Assembly (NCBI GenBank): GCA_964630025.1
Contig: CAZVRG010000007.1
Span: forward strand, 1 to 33,558
DNA: 33,558 nucleotides
Source: VMFP01 sp964630025
GTDB lineage: Bacteria > Patescibacteriota > Andersenbacteria > UBA10190 > CAIZMI01
Direction of reading: 5' to 3'
Below, piece after piece: positions 29,182 to 33,558 of this stretch. Position numbers and translations under genes: made by a program. The notes below the pieces were generated by a model. It worked only from the letters and a program-made list of their open reading frames with translations, had not been told where the DNA came from and did not search any database. The first letter of the stretch is position 1. Each line of letters begins with the position of its first letter.

Positions 29182-29200
29182 GGTGTTCAATGTGAACACC
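29182..29200 (-). promoter_or_regulatory. Palindrome upstream of the ftsZ promoter
   Basis: GGTGTTCA and TGAACACC form a perfect 8-bp inverted repeat around ATG, 20 bp upstream of the -35 box. It may be an operator or a transcript hairpin after ftsA; no T-run follows. Confidence 0.35.
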
Positions 29201-29230
29201 AAAGTTGTTCGGCCTGGGCCAGAAATTTTT

Positions 29231-30478
29231 CTATGGCAGCAAGGTGCGGAACCAGCCGCGGAGTTTTGCGACGGTGGGACCAACCGTTGCGAGCGCACGC
29301 AGCGGTGATCGTTCCTGTTTATGCGCGGATTCCATGCGAGAAAGCAGCAACCCCACAACCACCGCAAAGGATGGATCATCCGTTGTGCCGACAACTGCGG
29401 GAAGCTGGTGCGGAAACCCTAGCTGTGCCGGAAGCCGCAGCTCGCGCTTGGCCAAATCCACTATCCCATGCAGCTTCGCACCGCCGCCCGTCAGAATCAC
29501 GCCTGCCGGCAACATGCCCGCACGATCAATGGCGCGCAGTTGCCGATTCACCAACGAGAAGATTTCAGAGAGACGCGCTTCGATAATCTCCGACACTTGC
29601 CGACGGGAAATGCTGACGTCCTCTTCATGCGCATCAACATTTTTTAAATTGATTTCCTGCGATTTCTTCACTTCGTCCGGCAGTGCGGAACCAAACTCCA
29701 ATTTAATCCGCTCTGCAACATCAATGCTGGAGCGCAACCCAATCGCAATGTCATTTGTCACATGCATGCTTCCTACCGGAATGCTTGCCGTGTGAATCAA
29801 CCGATTGTCCTCAAAGATGGCAAGGCTTGTCGTTCCTCCCCCAAGATCGAGCACTGCAACACCCAGTTCTTTCTGACGCTTGCTTAAGACACCGCGGGCA
29901 GCCGCAAGGGGCGCAAACAACAGCTCCGACACGGTGACCCCCGCTTGATACACACATTTGGTGAGATTGCGGATAAAGGGCGTGGAGCCTTCAATAATAT
30001 GTGCATCAACCTCCAGCCGCACTCCGGTCATGCCGCGCGGGTCGGTAATGCCACTCTGCCCGTCCACAATGAAATGTTGCGGGATCACGTGCAGAATCTC
30101 CCGATTGCTGGGCAGTGAAATAGCCTGCGCGGCGCCAACGGCGCGGGCGACATCCTCCTCGGAAATCTCCCCGTCCGCGCGCGACACCGCAATAACGCCC
30201 CGGCTATTCATGGAACTCATGTGCGCGCCACTGATGCTTACCGCAGCATGATCAATGGGAACACCCGCCATACGCTCCGCCGCGTCCAGAGCATGGCTCA
30301 CCGCACGAATGGTCTCTTCGATATCGGTCACCACCCCGCGCTGCATGCCAGAGGACGGCGCGATGCCCACGCCGAGAATATGGGGTTTTTCCTCCGGCTC
30401 GGGCGCAGGTTGCCCAACCAGTACCCGCACCGTCGTGGTGCCCACATCCAGCCCCACAACTGTTTCTTCCCGTGCCAT
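29231..30478 (-). CDS. ftsA: Cell division protein FtsA
   Basis: This actin-like ATPase tethers FtsZ to the membrane. The 415-residue protein shows VVGLDVGTTTVRVLVG (about 7-22), the 1C subdomain, AVLDLGGGTTSLAIFEDN (about 203-220) and VILTGGGAKLHGIVDLAKRELRLPAQLG (about 329-356). The C-terminal LRGWFRTLLP is a plausible amphipathic membrane-binding helix. The ATG at 30478 (MAREETVVGLDVG) is chosen; an upstream extension reads through the end of dgkA. It lies 25 nt after dgkA. Confidence 0.95.
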   Translation of the reverse strand: MAREETVVGLDVGTTTVRVLVGQPAPEPEEKPHILGVGIAPSSGMQRGVVTDIEETIRAVSHALDAAERMAGVPIDHAAVSISGAHMSSMNSRGVIAVSRADGEISEEDVARAVGAAQAISLPSNREILHVIPQHFIVDGQSGITDPRGMTGVRLEVDAHIIEGSTPFIRNLTKCVYQAGVTVSELLFAPLAAARGVLSKRQKELGVAVLDLGGGTTSLAIFEDNRLIHTASIPVGSMHVTNDIAIGLRSSIDVAERIKLEFGSALPDEVKKSQEINLKNVDAHEEDVSISRRQVSEIIEARLSEIFSLVNRQLRAIDRAGMLPAGVILTGGGAKLHGIVDLAKRELRLPAQLGFPHQLPAVVGTTDDPSFAVVVGLLLSRMESAHKQERSPLRALATVGPTVAKLRGWFRTLLP

Positions 30479-30503
30479 ATGCTCCTTATCGTGCCGAACA
30501 GCC

Positions 30504-30863
30504 CTATGAAAGGCAATGCGCCAGTGTGCCCGACATACCCACAGGGGCAAAAATGAAGACACCGATCGCCCCCGCCGTCAATGCCGCGAAGAGCACAGCC
30601 GCCGCTGCAAGATCCTTCGAACGCCCGATGACCGGATGATGAATGCCGGACACATTGAGCGCCTGCTCGAGGGCGGTGTTCAACGTCTCGGCAACAAGCA
30701 CCAATCCGATGGCGAACACCAAAAGTGTCCAGCGCGTTGCATCAAGACATGCCAGAACGCCCAGAAAGACCACAACAAGTGCAATCACCATATGTCCAAC
30801 AATCTCCCGCGATTGCAACGCAAATCGCACACCCCGCATGGCATGCGATATGCGACGCATCAT
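30504..30863 (-). CDS. dgkA: Diacylglycerol/undecaprenol kinase family protein
   Basis: This small integral membrane kinase has 119 residues. ISHAMRGVRFALQSREIVGHMVIALVVVFLGVL, the catalytic-region AETLNTALEQALN (about 58-70) with conserved Glu and Asn, and GRSKDLAAAAVLFAALTAG (about 80-98) are typical. Gram-positive members phosphorylate undecaprenol; which lipid is used here is not visible. It overlaps ybeY by ATGA and precedes ftsA, linking lipid-carrier recycling with division. Confidence 0.92.
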   Translation of the reverse strand: MMRRISHAMRGVRFALQSREIVGHMVIALVVVFLGVLACLDATRWTLLVFAIGLVLVAETLNTALEQALNVSGIHHPVIGRSKDLAAAAVLFAALTAGAIGVFIFAPVGMSGTLAHCLS

Positions 30864-31324
30864 GAACCAGAAGAAAGAAGACGTTCTGACAATGCCGCCA
30901 TGCGCACAGCGTCGTTTTTTCGCACATGATCATACCCGAGAAGGTGCAATACGCCATGCGCAAATAATTCTGCGATTTCTTCTGACACCGCATGCCCGAG
31001 TTGGCGTGCCTGCTTTTTCGCAGTGGGGAGAGAAATTACCACATCGCCCAAATGCACAGTACCATCTGGATCGGCGGGAAGATGCGAGAACGCGCGAGAT
31101 TGCTTTCCATGCACCTCATGCAACGGAAAGGAAAGAACATCCGTCGGGTGATGGTGCCCTCGCGTCTGTGTATTCAAGCGTTGCATGACGACATCCGTCA
31201 CACATGCAAGAGCGATATGCGTATTCTTGGGCAGGCGAAAGATGTGCTGGGCGCGGCGTGCCACGACGTCAATACGAGAACGCGGGACCCGCACGCGCGT
31301 CTCATTGGTTATTTCTACACGCAT
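30860..31324 (-). CDS. ybeY: Endoribonuclease YbeY (rRNA maturation factor)
   Basis: YbeY is a zinc-dependent RNase involved in 16S rRNA 3'-end processing and ribosome quality control. The 154-residue protein has HHHPTDVLSFPL (57-68), GDVVIS (93-98) and the zinc motif HGVLHLLGYDH (123-133). It is the first gene of the ybeY-dgkA-ftsA unit and starts 76 bp after the upstream gene. Confidence 0.94.
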   Translation of the reverse strand: MRVEITNETRVRVPRSRIDVVARRAQHIFRLPKNTHIALACVTDVVMQRLNTQTRGHHHPTDVLSFPLHEVHGKQSRAFSHLPADPDGTVHLGDVVISLPTAKKQARQLGHAVSEEIAELFAHGVLHLLGYDHVRKNDAVRMAALSERLLSSGS

Positions 31325-31326
31325 GA

Positions 31327-31379
31327 CAAAACGGCCATCGCCTTACGCCAGGGTGACGAATGCAGCGCTGACGATGGCC
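31327..31379 (-). terminator. Terminator-like hairpin before ybeY
   Basis: On the minus strand GGCCATCG (31372-31379) pairs with CGATGGCC (31333-31340) around a 31-nt loop and is followed by GTTTTG, ending 2 nt before the ybeY ATG. It could end the upstream transcript or act as a 5' control structure of ybeY. A second hairpin, GTGGGCCC/GGGCCAC, lies at 31380-31396. Confidence 0.35.
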
Positions 31380-31400
31380 TGTGGCCCTTGGGCCCACGGC

Positions 31401-32519
31401 CTATTGGAGTCCCGGATAGGGCGGACAGGCGGCAATCTTGTCATCCGGCGAGGGAACGCGGGGGTTATAGCAATTCTGCACTTCCTGCCCATCGAGATAT
31501 CCGTCGCCATCGGTATCTGCATTGCGCGCGTCCGTGCCAAGTTGTTCCTCATTGCGATCCGGAAGCCCATCGCGATCTTGGTCAAGCACGCCGGGACCTT
31601 TAGGGTCGTATCCCGCATCCAGTTCCTGTTTATCCGTATACCCGTCGCCATCTGTGTCTGGAACAGCACTGTCGGTTCCTGCCGCGACTTCCTGTTCATC
31701 GGTAAGACCATCCCCGTCTGTATCTCGTTCAGAGAACGGTACCGCGGATGTGGTGGGGGCCGGCGTTTCATCGAGTAACGGTGCGGCTGGTGTTTCGGGC
31801 GACGACTGGCTTCGGAAAAAGAACACCAGCGTGGCGACGGTAATGATCACCCCGCCACCAAGAATCAGAAGAAGCAGCGAGAGACGCCGACCCCGAATCC
31901 TGCGCCGATCTTGCGTGGCAGATGGTTCGACCCATTGTGCATGTGGTATCGGCCCTGTTGATGGCGTTGGGGCAACCGGCGAATGCATGGGAGGCGTCAC
32001 GGAAGATGCGCGCGCGGGCCCTGCTTCACCAATTGGCGGACGCGCAAGCGGTCGAAGCCCTCCGGACATCACGGGAAGCGCGGGTTTTTCTTTTTCTGTT
32101 GGGAGTTCCGGAAGAGAGGAACGTGATGAAGAAAGAGGACCAACGCGGGGCAAAGACAGTCCGGGCACGGCGGCTCCCGGACGAGATGGAAGATCACGCG
32201 GAGGTATGTTCGGGCGTGACGGCGCGCTCGGCATTTCCTTTGGCAGTGAAACTTTTTCTGCACCGCCGGCAGGACCCTGCGGCAGTTTTATTGGCGGAAG
32301 CGCAGTCGGAAGCCCCGGCCCATGTGCAGGAGCGTCTTTCGAAGACGGTGTATCCTCCGACGGGCGTCTTGGCGGAAGAGGCTTATCAACAGGCGGTTGT
32401 GACGGCCGCGGCGGTGGCGGAGGAGGCGGGGGCGTTGCGCCAGATCCACCCTTGTCCGCACCTGCACCCGCCGATGCGTCTATCGGGAGCGTACGCGGAG
32501 GGGGCCCTGGGAGTTCCAT
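31401..32519 (-). CDS. Single-pass membrane protein with proline-rich N-terminus and thrombospondin type 3 calcium-binding repeats
   Basis: The 372-residue protein has a ~205-residue Pro/Ser/Arg-rich disordered N-terminal region that includes a run of eight prolines. A membrane helix follows (about 213-235, LSLLLLILGGGVIITVATLVFFF). The extracellular C-terminus has four DxDxDG calcium-binding units: DTDGDGLTDEQE, DTDGDGYTDKQE, DQDRDGLPDRNE and DTDGDGYLDGQE. Such proteins are common in Patescibacteria; a surface or adhesion role is only inferred. The ATG at 32519 is used. A TTG at 32540 would add seven residues. Confidence 0.85.
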   Translation of the reverse strand: MELPGPPPRTLPIDASAGAGADKGGSGATPPPPPPPPRPSQPPVDKPLPPRRPSEDTPSSKDAPAHGPGLPTALPPIKLPQGPAGGAEKVSLPKEMPSAPSRPNIPPRDLPSRPGAAVPGLSLPRVGPLSSSRSSLPELPTEKEKPALPVMSGGLRPLARPPIGEAGPARASSVTPPMHSPVAPTPSTGPIPHAQWVEPSATQDRRRIRGRRLSLLLLILGGGVIITVATLVFFFRSQSSPETPAAPLLDETPAPTTSAVPFSERDTDGDGLTDEQEVAAGTDSAVPDTDGDGYTDKQELDAGYDPKGPGVLDQDRDGLPDRNEEQLGTDARNADTDGDGYLDGQEVQNCYNPRVPSPDDKIAACPPYPGLQ

Positions 32520-32562
32520 GTTGTGTGGGTGTGTGGACAACGCGTGATATCCGAATGAGGGC

Positions 32563-32591
32563 AGTATACGCCGATAGAACCCGTTTGTGAA
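32563..32591 (-). promoter_or_regulatory. Promoter of the TSP3-repeat protein gene
   Basis: On the minus strand TTCACA (32586-32591), 17 bases, TATACT (32563-32568). The leader is about 40 nt to the ATG. Confidence 0.65.
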
Positions 32592-32658
32592 AATACGCTA
32601 TCCGTACAGCACGCAGATGTTCGCGTGGTGTTGATGGCAAAAAAGTGCGCTGTGGTTT

Positions 32659-33105
32659 CTACGGAAGGAGGCGTGCGACAACTGCTTTCACGCGCGTGCC
32701 ATCCGCTTTACCGCGCACCTGGGCCATCACGACTTTCATGATTGTCCCGACTGCCGCCGCGCTTCCCTCCGTTGCAACAACCGCCTGAACAATCTTCTCG
32801 AGCTCTGCATCACTTACTTGCTCAGGAAGGTAGGAAGAAATCACTGTAAGCTCGGCGCGCTCGTTCGCCGCACGTTCTGCGCGTCCGCCGCTTTCGAACG
32901 CATCTGCGGCTTCCCGACGGCGCTTTGCTTCCCGCTCCAGAACGCGAAACGCTTCTTCCTCGGTCAGGGATATCTTTTTGAGTGCGAGCTCTTCTTGCTG
33001 CAATGCATCAAGCACGAGGCGCAATGCTGCGCCGCGTGCTCGATCGCCTGCTTTCAGCGCATGCACCATGTCCCTCCGTACGCGATCGCGAAGAGAGTCG
33101 GCCAT
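32659..33105 (-). CDS. yqeY: GatB/YqeY domain protein
   Basis: The 148-residue helical protein resembles the tRNA-binding tail domain of GatB: RDRVRRDMVHALKAGDRARGAALRLVLDALQQEELA, ERAELTVISSYLPEQVSDAEL and GTIMKVVMAQVRGKADGTRVKAVV. Its exact role as a stand-alone protein is unclear. It follows rpsU by 7 nt, a pairing conserved in many bacteria. Confidence 0.93.
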   Translation of the reverse strand: MADSLRDRVRRDMVHALKAGDRARGAALRLVLDALQQEELALKKISLTEEEAFRVLEREAKRRREAADAFESGGRAERAANERAELTVISSYLPEQVSDAELEKIVQAVVATEGSAAAVGTIMKVVMAQVRGKADGTRVKAVVARLLP

Positions 33106-33112
33106 GCCTGTA

Positions 33113-33352
33113 TTAAAACCGATCGTGAGAGCGCTCTTCCAGCTTTCCCAACTTTCGAAGCTGTTCGTACTCTTTTTTTAACTCGCTACGCCGGATCGCT
33201 TCGTTGCGCCGTCGCTGCTTGCTTTTCGGACGCGCGTAAAAGCGCACGCGCTTCGCGTCGAGAATTGTCCCGCTGGCGACCACCCGCCGGTGGAAACGGC
33301 GAATAAGGCTCTCCGTTGATTCGTGCTCGCGTTTTCGTACTTCAACTGCCAA
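33113..33352 (-). CDS. rpsU: Small ribosomal subunit protein bS21
   Basis: bS21 helps 30S subunits pair with the mRNA Shine-Dalgarno sequence. The 79-residue protein has AVEVRKREHESTESLIRRFHRRVVASGTILDAKRVRFYARPKSKQRRRNEAI, typical except for a slightly longer charged tail. The start codon is TTG (33350-33352), supported by AAAGGAG 9 nt upstream, one of the strongest ribosome-binding sites in the window. Confidence 0.92.
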   Translation of the reverse strand: MAVEVRKREHESTESLIRRFHRRVVASGTILDAKRVRFYARPKSKQRRRNEAIRRSELKKEYEQLRKLGKLEERSHDRF

Positions 33353-33377
33353 TGAAATTCACTCCTTTCGGAGAGTG

Positions 33378-33406
33378 ACTGTACCGAACCTCGCGTGTTC
33401 CGTCAA
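33378..33406 (-). promoter_or_regulatory. Promoter of rpsU-yqeY
   Basis: On the minus strand TTGACG (33401-33406), 17 bases, TACAGT (33378-33383). The predicted leader is about 20 nt and contains the Shine-Dalgarno sequence. Confidence 0.7.
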
Positions 33407-33492
33407 TCACTTGTGGAATCCCACGAGATATCCTCTTATAGAGGGGGCGGTAGGTCGTTCTCTCACAACGTGGAGCCGGCAAGGAGAAGCGC

Positions 33493-33558
33493 ATGCGTTT
33501 GTACCCCGAGGAGCATGACGAACTGGTACAGGCAATGTACATGACGCTACGGATCCAA
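33493..33558 (+). CDS. Start of an unidentified gene, cut by the window end
   Basis: An ATG at 33493 is preceded by AAGGAG six bases upstream, and 22 codons stay open to the window end (MRLYPEEHDELVQAMYMTLR...). Too little is present for identification. It diverges from rpsU. Confidence 0.5.
   Translation, partial: MRLYPEEHDELVQAMYMTLRIQ

Noticed and set aside
1..33558. CRISPR array or restriction/defence cluster
   Set aside because: No direct-repeat/spacer pattern, cas genes or recognisable defence genes were found; the repeats present are short inverted heptad arrays and hairpins.

Overview
The window looks like a chromosomal segment of a bacterium with a streamlined genome, most likely a Patescibacteria/CPR lineage of moderately high GC. 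This is an inference from the divergent ribosomal proteins, small single-copy housekeeping genes, a ComEC split from its metallo-beta-lactamase domain, very short mRNA leaders and interspersed hairpin repeats. Genes end in TGA as well as TAA and TAG, and TGA is never read through, so the standard bacterial code applies. No rRNA operon, insertion sequence with a transposase, or CRISPR array is visible.

Region 1 (1-11330, almost all on the minus strand) is the str/S10 ribosomal superoperon. In transcription order it runs S12-S7-EF-G, then EF-Tu-S10, then L3-L4-L23-L2-S19-L22-S3-L16. Two small plus-strand genes, each with its own promoter-like sequence and terminator, split it into three transcription units: one between EF-G and EF-Tu, one between S10 and L3. 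A roughly 234-nt element with a closed, branched RNA fold lies beside the first of these. Junctions between ribosomal genes are mostly of two kinds: a few bases, or an 87-146 bp spacer made of inverted 7-bp repeats. The spacers fall into three unrelated sequence families that share the 7-bp period.

Region 2 (11360-15620) is accessory. It holds an AT-rich membrane-anchored probable beta-propeller protein, a TrpR/YerC-like repressor with two copies of a perfect palindromic operator, an M50 membrane protease, bL28, a PD-(D/E)XK-type endonuclease with a homing-endonuclease-associated repeat, and tRNA-Pro(GGG).

Region 3 (15637-25600) carries pyrF-pyrE (the last two steps of UMP synthesis), two secreted or anchored cysteine-rich proteins with near-identical promoters, a glucose/sorbosone-dehydrogenase-like propeller protein, a cupin, a FAM173-like methyltransferase, a UDP-glucuronate decarboxylase-like enzyme, a small zincin, a PP2C phosphatase, nucleoside diphosphate kinase and a ComEC-type metallo-beta-lactamase protein.

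Region 4 (25658-33558) holds an AT-rich anchored protein, the ComEC channel, the division and envelope cluster ybeY-dgkA-ftsA-ftsZ, a thrombospondin-type-3-repeat membrane protein, rpsU-yqeY, and the start of a plus-strand gene cut by the window end.

Promoter-like sequences of the form TTGnnn-17-TAnnnT recur. At several genes the -10 box lies only 6-11 nt before the start codon, so many mRNAs here are probably leaderless or nearly so. Others (rpsU, the cupin gene, pyrE, the 7700 gene) have clear Shine-Dalgarno sequences.
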